This document shows positions 54,528 to 64,000 of a stretch of DNA of 64,000 bases, in pieces. How positions within the stretch are numbered: the first letter of the stretch is position 1; the number at the start of each line of letters is the position of its first letter. The DNA comes from Streptomyces tsukubensis (GTDB lineage: Bacteria; Actinomycetota; Actinomycetes; Streptomycetales; Streptomycetaceae): NCBI RefSeq assembly GCF_009296025.1, contig NZ_CP045178.1, positions 1,550,001-1,614,000 of the forward strand, in the 5' to 3' direction. A program made the translations under genes and the position numbers. A model generated the notes under the pieces. The model saw only the letters and a list, made by a program, of their open reading frames with translations. It made no database searches and was not told the DNA's origin.

Positions 54528-55643
54528 TCAGCCCAGGAGCGTGCTCAGTTCCACGTGCTCCACGCCGTGTGCCTCGGCGACCTCGCGATAAACCACTTTG
54601 CCGTCATGGGTGTTGAGCCCCTTCGCGAGAGCGGCGTCACGGCGCAGCGCCTCCGTCCACCCCCGGCCCGCCAGTTCCACGATGTACGGCAGCGTCGCGT
54701 TGGTCAGCGCGTGGGTGGAGGTATTGGGCACCGCACCCGGCATATTCGCGACGCAGTAGAAGACGGAGTTGTGTACGGGGAAGGTCGGTTCCGCGTGGGT
54801 GGTGGGACGCGAGTCCTCGAAGCAGCCACCCTGATCGATCGCAATGTCGACAAGTACACTTCCGGGCTTCATCCGTGACACCAGCTCGTTGGTGACGAGC
54901 TTCGGAGCCTTCGCTCCGGGGATGAGGACGGCGCCGATGACGAGGTCGGCGGCGAGGCAGGCGCGCTCCAGCTCGAAGGTCGTGGAGACGACGGTCTGGA
55001 TCCGGGTGCCGAAGATCCTGTCGGCTTCCCTGAGCTTGTTTATGTCCTTGTCGAGCAGGGTGACGTGGAAGCCCATACCGATGGCGATCTGGGCCGCGTT
55101 CCAGCCGGAGACCCCGCCACCGATCACGACGGCCCGCCCCGCCGACACTCCTGGCACGCCGCCGGGCAGCACGCCCCTGCCGCCCACCGCGCGCATCAGG
55201 TGGTAGGCGCCGACCTGTGGAGCCAGTCGGCCCGCCACCTCCGACATGGGCGCGAGGAGCGGGAGACGGCGGTCCGCGGTCTCCACCGTCTCGTAGGCGA
55301 TGGCGGTGGTGCCCGACTCGACGAGTGCGTCGGTGCAGGCGCGCGAGGCGGCGAGGTGCAGGTAGGTGAAGAGGGTCTGGTCCTTGCGGAGCCGGTGGTA
55401 CTCGGAGGCGATCGGCTCCTTGACCTTCAGCAGCAGATCGGCGGCGGCCCACACCTCGTCGGCCGTGGGCACGATCCCGGCACCGGCCGACACGTACTCG
55501 GCATCGGTGATCGAGGAGCCCGCGCCGGCTCCCTCTTCCACGAGGACCTGATGTCCGTGGCGTGCCAGCTCATGGACGCCTGCGGGGGTGATCGCCACCC
55601 GGAACTCGTTGTTCTTGACCTCGCGGGGGATGCCGACCTTCAT
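54528..55643 (-). CDS. ald: L-alanine dehydrogenase
   Basis: The 371-residue protein starts MKVGIPREVKNNEFRVA, the conserved opening of the family, and has the catalytic Lys in VKEP, His in YLHLAAS and the NAD-binding loop VIGGGVSGWNAAQIA. It catalyses the reversible deamination of L-alanine to pyruvate and ammonia. Length and order match other actinobacterial enzymes. It is monocistronic here, with a divergent 160-base region to the NB-ARC/TPR gene. Confidence 0.96.
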   Translation of the reverse strand: MKVGIPREVKNNEFRVAITPAGVHELARHGHQVLVEEGAGAGSSITDAEYVSAGAGIVPTADEVWAAADLLLKVKEPIASEYHRLRKDQTLFTYLHLAASRACTDALVESGTTAIAYETVETADRRLPLLAPMSEVAGRLAPQVGAYHLMRAVGGRGVLPGGVPGVSAGRAVVIGGGVSGWNAAQIAIGMGFHVTLLDKDINKLREADRIFGTRIQTVVSTTFELERACLAADLVIGAVLIPGAKAPKLVTNELVSRMKPGSVLVDIAIDQGGCFEDSRPTTHAEPTFPVHNSVFYCVANMPGAVPNTSTHALTNATLPYIVELAGRGWTEALRRDAALAKGLNTHDGKVVYREVAEAHGVEHVELSTLLG

Positions 55644-55805
55644 CGTCGATCACGGTCCTTGGCTCAGGGATTTTTGGGGCGTAAAGCTACATACCCGTCC
55701 ATATGAGGCGCGACGGGGATCGCCACGCATCGACGCGGCGGAGCCAGTCTAATGAAGGAGTTCGCCGTGTCCAGCCTTCCAAAGCACCAATCTTTGGATG
55801 ACCTG

Positions 55806-57875
55806 CTACGGATTTCGTAGGCCAAAGGCGCTTCGCTCATGCGGTCTCATGGATTCCAGTTCCGTCCCGAGCAGCCGTTCCGCGGCTCCCCTGTGCAGCC
55901 GCGCCGCCGCCGGGTCGCCCAGCCGGTCGAGGGTGTCGGCCAGCCTGAGCTGGAGCGCGGCCTGAAGCCGTACATCGTCGGCCCGACGCGCCCACTCGAC
56001 CGCCTCCCTACAGGTGCGCAGCGATTCCTCCGGCCGGCCCGCGTACTCCTGGACCCTGGCCATCTCACTCAACGCCCGTGCCTGCGCGGGGACATCACCG
56101 CACCTGCGGTGTCCCGCGACGGCGGAGCGCCAGTTGCGCAGCGCCTCGCCGTAGCGGCCCGCGTAGGTCAGGGCCGTACCGATGCGGCCGTACAGTCGGG
56201 CGGCGTCCGCGTGCTCGTCGCGGGCCAGCCGGTGCGTGAGCGCCCGGCCGAACCAGTCGACGGCCCGGCTCCAGTCGTCCAGCTCCTGGTGGGCGCAGCC
56301 GATGGATTCCATGGCGCGCCCGGTCGCGTACGGGTCGCCCGCCGCCCGTCCCGCGTCCAGCGCGGCCCGGTAGCGGGTCAGGGCCTCCTTGGTGCGACCG
56401 GTGCGGGCGTCGAGGTCGGCGATGTTCAGCAGGGCCGCCGCCTGCTCCCTGGGCAGCCCACGCCGCTCGGCCACGTCGAGCACGAGCCGGTGGATCGCAT
56501 ACAGCTCGGGCGCGGCGGCCTCGGTCCCCCGGTGTGCGGCCAGCGCGCGGACCAGGGCCGCCATCAGCCTGCGGGCCAGGGTGTCGAGCTCTCCGTCGGC
56601 GACCGCGAGCCTGGCCCCGGCGAGGAGCGCCGGCTCGCGCACGCGCAGCCACTCGGCGGCCGCGGGCCCGTGGGAGAAGCGCAGGGCGCGCGGGAGCCCC
56701 GCGAGTCTCTCCCGGGCAGGTGACCCTTCCGGCTCCGTGACGGCCCGGCAGGACTGGAGGAGGCTCACCGTCCTTTCCAGCATGCGCGCCCTGGCCAGTT
56801 GGAGCTCGGCCGGACGGTCGTGCTCCACGGCGAGGGCGCGCAGCATCGGGAGCAGCCAGCCCGGCAGCTCGTACTGCGGCAGTGGGGAGGGAAGCACCCG
56901 CAGCAGGCCGAGGGCGACGAAGTCGTCCAGGGTGGTGCGCGCCGCCGAGACCGAGCAGCCCGCGAGCGCCGAGGCGGTGTGCGGGTCGATGCCGCCGTCG
57001 GGGGCGAGATGCAGCAGGCGCAATGTCCGCCGGGCCGCCGAGGGGAGGGCGGTGTAGGTGTGCCGGAAGACGCGCGCGAGGGGAGTCCCGCGGCCGTGCT
57101 CGTCGTCGGGGAGGGCGCGCAGCCGGCCCGCCAGGTCGGCCACGGACACCTTGGGGCGTACGGCGAGCCAGCCACCGGCGAGGACTAGGGCCGCGGGCTG
57201 GGCAGCGCACTCCTCCACCAGGGTCTCCGCGGCCCGGGGGTCGCAGGTGATGCGGACGGCGCCGGTGAAGCGTTCGAGGAGGGTGACGGCCGAGGGGGTG
57301 TCGAGCCCGCCCAGGGTGCAGGGCCGCACGTCGGGGATGCCGGTGAGCGGCCCCTCGGAGACGACCACGGCGAGACATTCGGGGGCGTCGGGCAGGAGTG
57401 CGTCGACCTGTTCGGCGTCGGCAGCGTCGTCCAGCACGAGCAGGGCGCGCCGCCCGGACAGCGCCGCCCGGAGATCGGCGGTGAGGTCGTCCTCTCCCGC
57501 GCCCGGCGGGGCGGGACTGCCGAGTGCCGCCAGGAGTTCCCTGGCCGCGCGCTCGACGGGGACCGGGGTGCCGTCGGGTGTGGTGAGCCGGGCCCGCAGC
57601 ACTCCGCCCGGGTAACCGTCGGTGAGCCTGCGGGTCAGCTCGTCGGCGAGGGCGGTGCGGCCCGATCCGGGTCGTCCCGCGATGAGCAGGACCCGGGCGC
57701 GGGGGGCCTTGCGCCCGGTGAGGGTGTCGAGCCCGGTCCGCTCGATGTCGGCCCTGAGCTCCTTCAACTCCCGCTCCCTGCCGAGGAAGCGACCCTGGGC
57801 CGTGGCCGAGGGACCGGCCGGCCGCTCACCGGGTTCCGTCTCGGGGCCGCTGGTGTCCACCGCCTGATCCGTCAC
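55806..57875 (-). CDS. NB-ARC/TPR-like signalling protein with altered Walker A
   Basis: The 689-residue protein has an N-terminal NTPase-like domain and then helical TPR-like repeats (from about residue 430, for example LNIADLDARTGRTKEALTRY). It resembles STAND-type proteins. The P-loop reads GRPGSGRTAL, where the usual Lys is Arg; Walker B RALLVLDDAADA is retained. There is no DNA-binding or toxin effector domain, so it is likely a partner or sensor protein. GTG 57875 is preferred because its position matches the start of the conserved region. Neighbours are metabolic genes with no obvious link. Confidence 0.8.
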   Translation of the reverse strand: MTDQAVDTSGPETEPGERPAGPSATAQGRFLGRERELKELRADIERTGLDTLTGRKAPRARVLLIAGRPGSGRTALADELTRRLTDGYPGGVLRARLTTPDGTPVPVERAARELLAALGSPAPPGAGEDDLTADLRAALSGRRALLVLDDAADAEQVDALLPDAPECLAVVVSEGPLTGIPDVRPCTLGGLDTPSAVTLLERFTGAVRITCDPRAAETLVEECAAQPAALVLAGGWLAVRPKVSVADLAGRLRALPDDEHGRGTPLARVFRHTYTALPSAARRTLRLLHLAPDGGIDPHTASALAGCSVSAARTTLDDFVALGLLRVLPSPLPQYELPGWLLPMLRALAVEHDRPAELQLARARMLERTVSLLQSCRAVTEPEGSPARERLAGLPRALRFSHGPAAAEWLRVREPALLAGARLAVADGELDTLARRLMAALVRALAAHRGTEAAAPELYAIHRLVLDVAERRGLPREQAAALLNIADLDARTGRTKEALTRYRAALDAGRAAGDPYATGRAMESIGCAHQELDDWSRAVDWFGRALTHRLARDEHADAARLYGRIGTALTYAGRYGEALRNWRSAVAGHRRCGDVPAQARALSEMARVQEYAGRPEESLRTCREAVEWARRADDVRLQAALQLRLADTLDRLGDPAAARLHRGAAERLLGTELESMRPHERSAFGLRNP

Positions 57876-58060
57876 GGGCCACGCTCCCGTCCAACCGCAA
57901 GCCAGGGGCCCCACCGGGACTCCGGCCGGGGTTTTTCCAGAGCCTAATTCACGCTCTGCGACGTTCCGGGCGGAGCACGAGGGGTACGTCACTCCATTGG
58001 ATCAGCGGATGGTCCTATTGGCTGAACGACTGAATAGATGACTGAATGAATGTCCAGAAG

Positions 58061-58091
58061 ACCGGGCGTCCGGGACCCCCGGGCGCCCGGT
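58061..58091 (-). terminator. terminator downstream of the ADP-ribose NUDIX gene
   Basis: ACCGGGCG pairs with CGCCCGGT, and an inner CCGGG/CCCGG stem strengthens the hairpin, with one bulge. It lies seven bases beyond the stop at 58099. Confidence 0.6.
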
Positions 58092-58098
58092 CGGAGCC

Positions 58099-58725
58099 TC
58101 AGCCCTCGAAGGGGCGTGCGGGCCAGGGCGCGTCGGCGGGACGCAAGGATTCGACGCCCTCGCCCGCCAGTACCGCGGTGAGGGCGAGCGCGCCGATCAC
58201 GAGACAGCTGTTGTGCAACTCGCCCACGAGCGCCCCGCGCACCAGCTCTCGCAGGGGGACCTGCCCCTGCTCCATGTCGGCTTCCTCGTCGGCGGTGGCG
58301 AAGCGTTCCTCCTCCGCCTCGGACAGGTCCCTGGCGAGGAAGATCCGTACGGCCTCGTCGCTGCCGCCCGGCGAGGGGTAGACATCGGTCAGCACCCGCC
58401 AGTCACCGGCCTTGACGTGCGTCTCCTCGAACAGCTCGCGCTGCGCCGCGTGCAGCGGGTTCTCGCCCGGCACGTCGAGGAGGCCCGCGGGGATCTCCCA
58501 CAACTTGTGCCGTACGGGGTGGCGGTACTGACGGATGACCAGGACACGGTCCTCGCTGTCCAGTGCCAGGACGGCCACAGAACCCGGGTGCACCTGGAAG
58601 TCACGCCCGGCGACGGAGCCGTCCGGCATGACCACTTCGTCCGTTCGGACGCTGGTCTTGGCACCCTTGAACGGCGTGGACGTGGCGGTGACCTGCCACT
58701 CCTCGGCGGTGTCCTTGATCGTCAT
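58099..58725 (-). CDS. NUDIX hydrolase, ADP-ribose pyrophosphatase type
   Basis: The 208-residue protein has the NUDIX region IPAGLLDVPGENPLHAAQRE followed by LFEETHV and, 15 residues later, PSPGGSDEAVRIFLAR, a pattern of ADP-ribose hydrolases; the usual Gly of the box is His. It likely cleaves ADP-ribose to AMP and ribose 5-phosphate. ATG 58725 has GGAGGACG upstream. It lies between the TPR-type gene and pyrG. A second ADP-ribose-linked pair is at 46.9-48.7 kb. Confidence 0.9.
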   Translation of the reverse strand: MTIKDTAEEWQVTATSTPFKGAKTSVRTDEVVMPDGSVAGRDFQVHPGSVAVLALDSEDRVLVIRQYRHPVRHKLWEIPAGLLDVPGENPLHAAQRELFEETHVKAGDWRVLTDVYPSPGGSDEAVRIFLARDLSEAEEERFATADEEADMEQGQVPLRELVRGALVGELHNSCLVIGALALTAVLAGEGVESLRPADAPWPARPFEG

Positions 58726-58782
58726 AAGGGAACGTCCTCCTGGACTGCGGCGGAACGGTGGTAAGACCCGGATGCGGAAAAA

Positions 58783-58816
58783 CCGGGGTACGGCGCTCAA
58801 AAAGCCCGTACCCCGG
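58783..58816 (-). terminator. intrinsic terminator of pyrG
   Basis: CCGGGGTACGG (58783-58793) pairs perfectly with 58806-58816, and on the minus strand a run of five T follows. This is a textbook intrinsic terminator 53 bases beyond the pyrG stop. Confidence 0.9.
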
Positions 58817-58868
58817 CAACCGTATCTCTAGGCTCTGTACGTCACAGGGCCCTGCTTCACCTCGGTCC

Positions 58869-60527
<1,659 letters not shown>

Positions 60528-60788
60528 GGCCAAGAGGGGGCTCCCGTGGTCGCGGTCTGGAATGCGTACCGGCTAACCCTTGGTCCGGAGGAATCCGGGG
60601 GTGCCGTCGCTGCGGTTCGGGGGTTCAGCGCCCACCGGTCCACGGGCTACCAGGGTATCAGCGCCCAGGAGAGGGTGGATCCGGCCACGCTCCGCACACG
60701 CGGAACCACCGAGCACATCCGCCACACACCCGACGCACACGTCGACCACCCTTTCGGCTTAACCTCGTTGCCGGGAGCGTCGCGCGGA

Positions 60789-60905
60789 TCACCAGGTTGC
60801 GTCGTATCCTTCACGAACATCGCTGCCGAGCTCGCGGACCTGGGCGCGTAGCGCTTCCTCAAAAAGGCGGTGGTGGGCGTCGGGCGGGACGGTGAACGGC
60901 ACCAC
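60789..60905 (-). CDS. possible 38-codon small protein upstream of pyrG
   Basis: A 38-codon frame starts at GTG 60905, or GTG 60902, with a GGGGGAAGG ribosome site, and ends TGA at 60789. The peptide has a helical segment (HHRLFEEALRAQVRELG) and ends GYDATW. Most third positions are G or C, as expected for a real gene here. It may be the first gene before pyrG. The rest of 60528-60988 contains no other supported gene. I do not recognise it. Confidence 0.4.
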   Translation of the reverse strand: MVPFTVPPDAHHRLFEEALRAQVRELGSDVREGYDATW

Positions 60906-60988
60906 CCCCGCCCTTCCCCCGGAACGCGAGAGCTCGTAGACGACCCCAGACCGCTAGACCGCAAAAGCGAGCGCCCTTCAAGGGCGAC

Positions 60989-62815
60989 GTGGCCGTTCGA
61001 CTGGAGATGCACGTGGCCGGGCGCATCGAGGATTACGCACTCATCGGAGACATGCAGACCGCTGCCCTGGTCTGCCGGGACGGCACAGTCGACTGGCTGT
61101 GCTTTCCCCGCTTCGACTCCCACGCGATCTTCGCGGGTCTACTCGGGACCGAGGATCACGGCTTCTGGCGTCTGGGGCCCGCATTCGCCCCCGGCGCCGA
61201 GCCGCCCCCCGCGACCCGCCGCACTTACCGCGGCGACTCGCTGATCCTGGAATCCGAGTGGGAGACACCGCGCGGGACCGTACGCGTGACGGATTTCATG
61301 CCGCCGCGCGACGACGCGCCGCAGCTGATCAGGATGGTGGAGGGCGTCAGCGGGCGTGTGCCGATGCGTTCGGCGCTGCGCATGCGGTTCTCCTACGGGC
61401 GTGTGACGCCCTGGGTCCACAAGGTCGACAGCCGGACGGTGGCCGTCGCGGGCCCCGACTCCGTATGGCTGGACACCGAGGCCGAGACCTACGGCAAGGA
61501 CCTGACGACCTACTCCGACTTCACCGTCGGCCCCGGCGACCGGGTGGCGTTCGCCATCTCCTGGCAGCCCTCGCACCGCGAGCAGCCGCCACTGCCGGAG
61601 CCGGAGAACGCGCTGGAGGCCACGGAGGACTTCTGGCGCGAATGGGTGGAGCACTGTACGTATCACGGGCCCTACCGTGAGGCCGTCATCCGCTCCCTGA
61701 TCACCCTCAAGGCGCTCACCTACGCGCCGACCGGGGGCATCGTGGCGGCGCCCACGACATCGTTGCCGGAGGAGATCGGCGGCGTCCGCAACTGGGACTA
61801 CCGCTTCACCTGGCTGCGCGACGCGGCCATCACCCTCTCCTCGCTGCTGCGCACCGGCTACCGCGACGAGGCGAGAGCCTGGCGCGAGTGGCTGCTGCGC
61901 GCGGTCGCGGGTGATCCGGAGAACCTCCAGATCATGTACGGCATCGCCGGCGAGCGGGAACTGGGCGAGAGCGAGCTCGACTGGCTGCCCGGCTACGAGA
62001 ACTCACAGCCGGTCCGCGTCGGCAACGGCGCCGCCGACCAGCTCCAGCTGGACGTGTACGGCGAGGTCACCGAGGCGCTGCACCTGGCACACATGACGGG
62101 CCTCGCCCGCAACGACTACGCCTCACTGCTCCAACTCAAGCTCATCCGCTACCTGGAGGACCACTGGTCCGAGCCGGACGAGGGCATCTGGGAGGTCCGC
62201 GGCCCGCGCAGGCACTTCGTGCACTCGAAGGTGATGGCCTGGGTCGCCGTCGACAGGACCATCAAGCTCATCGAGTCCGGGGACGCGGACGGTCCGCTCG
62301 ACAAGTGGCGCGAGATGCGCGACGACATCCACCGCGATGTCTGCGAGCGGGGCTACGACGCGGGGCGCAACACCTTCACGCAGTCCTACGGCTCCCAGGA
62401 GTTGGACGCCTCGCTGCTGCTGATCCCGCAGATGGGGTTCCTGCCGCCGGACGACAAGCGGGTCATCGGCACCATCGAGGCCATTCAGCGCGAACTGTCC
62501 ACGCCGGACGGCTTCATCATGCGCTACCCCACCTCCGGCGAGGACGCCGGCGTGGACGGCCTCGCGGGCGACGAGGGCGCCTTCCTCGCCTGCTCGTTCT
62601 GGATGGCGGACGACCTCGCGATGATCGGCCGCGTGGACGAGGCCCGCAAGCTCTTCGAACGACTGCTCGACCTCCGCAACGACTTGGGGCTGCTCGCCGA
62701 GGAGTGGGACCCGGTCAACCGCCGTCAGGTCGGCAACTTCCCGCAGGCCTTCAGCCACGTGCCGCTCATCGACACGGCGCTGCGGCTCACCGCGAGCGGG
62801 GCGTACGGAGGCTGA
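60989..62815 (+). CDS. GH15 glycoside hydrolase (glucoamylase/trehalase type)
   Basis: The 608-residue protein has the GH15 layout: an N-terminal beta-sandwich (IEDYALIGDMQTAALVCRDG) and an (alpha/alpha)6 catalytic barrel containing TTSLPEEIGGVRNWDYRF and the second-acid region GLLAEEWDP. Actinobacterial proteins of this type include trehalases as well as glucoamylase-like enzymes, so the substrate is uncertain. No signal peptide is seen, suggesting a cytoplasmic role such as trehalose breakdown. GTG 60989 is used; ATG 61007 is an alternative. The Tn7-like element begins downstream. Confidence 0.92.
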   Translation: MAVRLEMHVAGRIEDYALIGDMQTAALVCRDGTVDWLCFPRFDSHAIFAGLLGTEDHGFWRLGPAFAPGAEPPPATRRTYRGDSLILESEWETPRGTVRVTDFMPPRDDAPQLIRMVEGVSGRVPMRSALRMRFSYGRVTPWVHKVDSRTVAVAGPDSVWLDTEAETYGKDLTTYSDFTVGPGDRVAFAISWQPSHREQPPLPEPENALEATEDFWREWVEHCTYHGPYREAVIRSLITLKALTYAPTGGIVAAPTTSLPEEIGGVRNWDYRFTWLRDAAITLSSLLRTGYRDEARAWREWLLRAVAGDPENLQIMYGIAGERELGESELDWLPGYENSQPVRVGNGAADQLQLDVYGEVTEALHLAHMTGLARNDYASLLQLKLIRYLEDHWSEPDEGIWEVRGPRRHFVHSKVMAWVAVDRTIKLIESGDADGPLDKWREMRDDIHRDVCERGYDAGRNTFTQSYGSQELDASLLLIPQMGFLPPDDKRVIGTIEAIQRELSTPDGFIMRYPTSGEDAGVDGLAGDEGAFLACSFWMADDLAMIGRVDEARKLFERLLDLRNDLGLLAEEWDPVNRRQVGNFPQAFSHVPLIDTALRLTASGAYGG

Positions 62816-62840
62816 CGGGATGTAGGTTCCCAGATCCCGT
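62815..62840 (+). terminator. weak terminator of the GH15 gene
   Basis: A 7-bp inverted repeat (ACGGGAT/ATCCCGT) starts at the stop codon and is followed by TTTT at 62845. It is weaker than the other hairpins in the window. Confidence 0.45.
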
Positions 62841-63759
62841 GTCCTTTTCCCACCGGCCGTGTCCACTGCGTGGCCAGTAGGACGCGGGCATGGGATTCAT
62901 GCCTCGTGAGCCAGTAGTTCCCCACTTTTTGTACGGGACTGCCCCGGGCGGCGTCTGCGGGCGTGGCCGGGGCAGGACCCCAGCGTTCGGCGGCTGGCGA
63001 GGCTGCCTGGAGAAACGCGGGGTTGGTGGTCCGATGGGTACAGCGGTGGCCGCGCCGGTAGGGCTGAGTGTCCGGCGTGGTGACGAGTCCGTGGTGGAGG
63101 ACCCGGAGTGGCCATCGGTGCCGCTCGGGCTGCTGCGGCAGGCCCGGCCGTGGCGGACGTTCCGCTGGTTCAAGGGGCAGCAGCACTATTCGGGCACATA
63201 TTGGTCGGCGACCGTGGGCGATCATGTGATCTACGAGTCGCGGCTGGAGCTGGGGCGGCTGTTGTTCGCCGGCTTCGCTCCCGAGGTGCGGCAAATCGTC
63301 GCCCAGCCGTTCCTGCTCAAGGCCGGCGTTGATGGCAAGGTCCGCAAGCACATCCCGGACTATCTGCTGCTGACGGATGACGGTCCGGTGGTCGTGGACG
63401 TCAACCGCGGCACCGACTTGAGAAGCCGGAAGTCGCTTTCACCTTCGCCTGGACGGGGGGCCGTGACTTCGCGCGGGTGGCAGTACGAGGTGTGGAGCGA
63501 GCCGGATCCGCACGTGCTGGAAAACGTCCGGTTCCTGGCCGGCTACCGCCGCGCCTGGCTGTTCGACCCTGACCTGGTGGCCGCGCTGCGGGCGGTGGAC
63601 CTGGACGGGATGTCGCTGGGCGACGCCTTCCGGCTGCGGCCGGAGTGTCCCCGGCCGCTGGTGAAGTCGGCGGTGCTGTACCTGCTGTGGTCCGGGCATG
63701 TGACGACCGCGCTGGACCGGCCGTTGAGCACAGGCCACGTGTTGCGGAGGGCAGCATGA
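62816..63759 (+). mobile_element. left part of a Tn7-like transposon
   Basis: A TnsA-like gene and the start of a TnsB-like transposase gene with a 4-bp overlap follow the core chromosome directly. The region before tnsA contains two copies of GCCAGTAG, each preceded by CGTG(A), about 37 bases apart (62873-62880, 62910-62917), which resemble repeated transposase-binding sites in an element end. The exact terminus, its TGT/ACA bases and the target duplication cannot be fixed without the other end, which is outside the window. Confidence 0.7.
63034..63759 (+). CDS. tnsA: TnsA-like transposase endonuclease subunit, apparent compensated frameshift
   Basis: The 241-residue protein has a TnsA-like restriction-endonuclease fold: YWSATVGDHVIYESRLELG (Glu), IVAQPFLLK, HIPDYLLLTDDGPVVVDV (Asp) and the C-terminal block WQYEVWSEPDPHVLENV. 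The position where Tn7 TnsA has Lys carries Asn (VVDVNRG). Between 63421 and about 63455 the frame reads an Arg/Ser/Pro peptide unlike the rest; the adjacent frame there reads EKPEVAFTFAWT. One base missing before 63421 and one extra G in the six-G run at 63455-63460 would explain this. The product cuts transposon 5' ends together with TnsB. ATG 63034 follows GGTGG. Confidence 0.82.
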   Translation: MGTAVAAPVGLSVRRGDESVVEDPEWPSVPLGLLRQARPWRTFRWFKGQQHYSGTYWSATVGDHVIYESRLELGRLLFAGFAPEVRQIVAQPFLLKAGVDGKVRKHIPDYLLLTDDGPVVVDVNRGTDLRSRKSLSPSPGRGAVTSRGWQYEVWSEPDPHVLENVRFLAGYRRAWLFDPDLVAALRAVDLDGMSLGDAFRLRPECPRPLVKSAVLYLLWSGHVTTALDRPLSTGHVLRRAA

Positions 63760-64000
63760 GCGGGGCGGGGACGAAGCTGGGGGTCGGGACGCACTTCCGG
63801 CTGGACGGCGAGACGGTCGAGGTCGTGGAGTTCGCCAGCCTGGCCACGGGCATGGAGGTCGTCCTCAAGGACGGGCGCGACCGGCTGGCCAGGATGTCAC
63901 TGCGCGAGCTGCTGACTTGCGATCGCGCCGAGCTGATCCACGATAGGTCAGGCCCGTCTGCCGCCGATGACGAGGACCTCGCGGCCCGCACGGCCCTGAT
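63756..64000 (+). CDS. tnsB: TnsB-like Mu-family transposase (cut by window end)
   Basis: The first 81 codons are visible, starting MSGAGTKLGVGTHF. The opening matches the N-terminal domain of TnsB/Mu-type integrases in actinobacterial Tn7-like elements (GMEVVLKDGRDRLARMSLREL). The ATG overlaps the TGA of the TnsA-like gene in ATGA. The DDE catalytic domain lies beyond the window. The following TnsC/TniQ-type genes expected for such an element cannot be seen. Confidence 0.8.
   Translation, partial: MSGAGTKLGVGTHFRLDGETVEVVEFASLATGMEVVLKDGRDRLARMSLRELLTCDRAELIHDRSGPSAADDEDLAARTAL

Noticed and set aside
55779..55797. Inverted repeat CCAAAG/CTTTGG as an ald operator
   Set aside because: It is only six base pairs, lies at the 3' end of the neighbouring gene far from the ald start, and is more likely part of a weak terminator.

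Overview
The window is high-GC actinobacterial chromosome, almost certainly Streptomyces. Codon third positions are strongly G/C, GTG and TTG starts are common, operons are joined by 4-bp ATGA/GTGA overlaps, and it carries hallmark Streptomyces genes: streptogrisin proteases, a SepF paralogue, a sortase-anchored LPMO, and DUF5954- and DUF5685-like proteins. From memory, the order dinP2-dnaE2 ... sflA ... der-cmk-tyrA ... scpA/scpB-parA-ald ... pyrG resembles the S. coelicolor SCO1734-SCO1777 block. Most of the window is therefore conserved core chromosome with local insertions.

Layout. 0-7.6 kb: a GNAT enzyme cut by the window edge, a DUF5954-like protein, a methyltransferase-NUDIX fusion, and a tripartite tricarboxylate transporter (tctCBA) divergent from a leaderless response regulator that has no kinase beside it. 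7.9-15 kb: a cell-wall-anchored AA10 LPMO, an SOS-type dnaE2/Y-family pair with a LexA-like box, and a membrane protein. 15.3-19.1 kb: two secreted streptogrisin-type proteases flanking a slipin. 19.5-28.6 kb: a nine-kilobase cluster of one flavin monooxygenase, two binding proteins, two permeases, one ATPase, an FAD/NAD(P) enzyme and a GNAT acetyltransferase. Its composition parallels the Bacillus S-alkyl-cysteine salvage operons (ytmI/yxe).

28.7-42 kb: DUF5685, sflA, a glutaryl-CoA-type dehydrogenase, a degenerate repeat field, a DHA2 MFS exporter, a PAP2 membrane protein, an I78 inhibitor, a WYL regulator, a P450 relic, a GT4 glycosyltransferase pair and two small proteins of unknown role. 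42-46.6 kb: a housekeeping run der-plsC-cmk-tyrA-aroH. 46.9-54 kb: a NrtR-like regulator/ADP-ribosylglycohydrolase pair behind a palindromic operator, then the tightly coupled segregation operon parA-RHH protein-scpA-scpB-rlu. 54.5-62.8 kb: ald, an NB-ARC/TPR-like protein, ADP-ribose NUDIX hydrolase, pyrG, a possible 38-codon gene and a GH15 glucosidase/trehalase.

From about 62.8 kb to the right edge the sequence changes to a Tn7-like element. It has a TnsA-like endonuclease gene (which appears to carry a compensated double frameshift) overlapping the start of a TnsB-like transposase. The intergenic spaces hold an unusual number of short tandem repeats (7, 8, 12, 13, 25, 26, 29 and about 33 bp units) and several perfect long hairpins between convergent genes.

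Strongest leads: the putative actinobacterial S-alkyl-cysteine-type uptake and salvage cluster with its 25-bp repeat array in the divergent promoter region, the ParA-RHH-ScpAB coupling, the NrtR palindrome, and the Tn7-like element.
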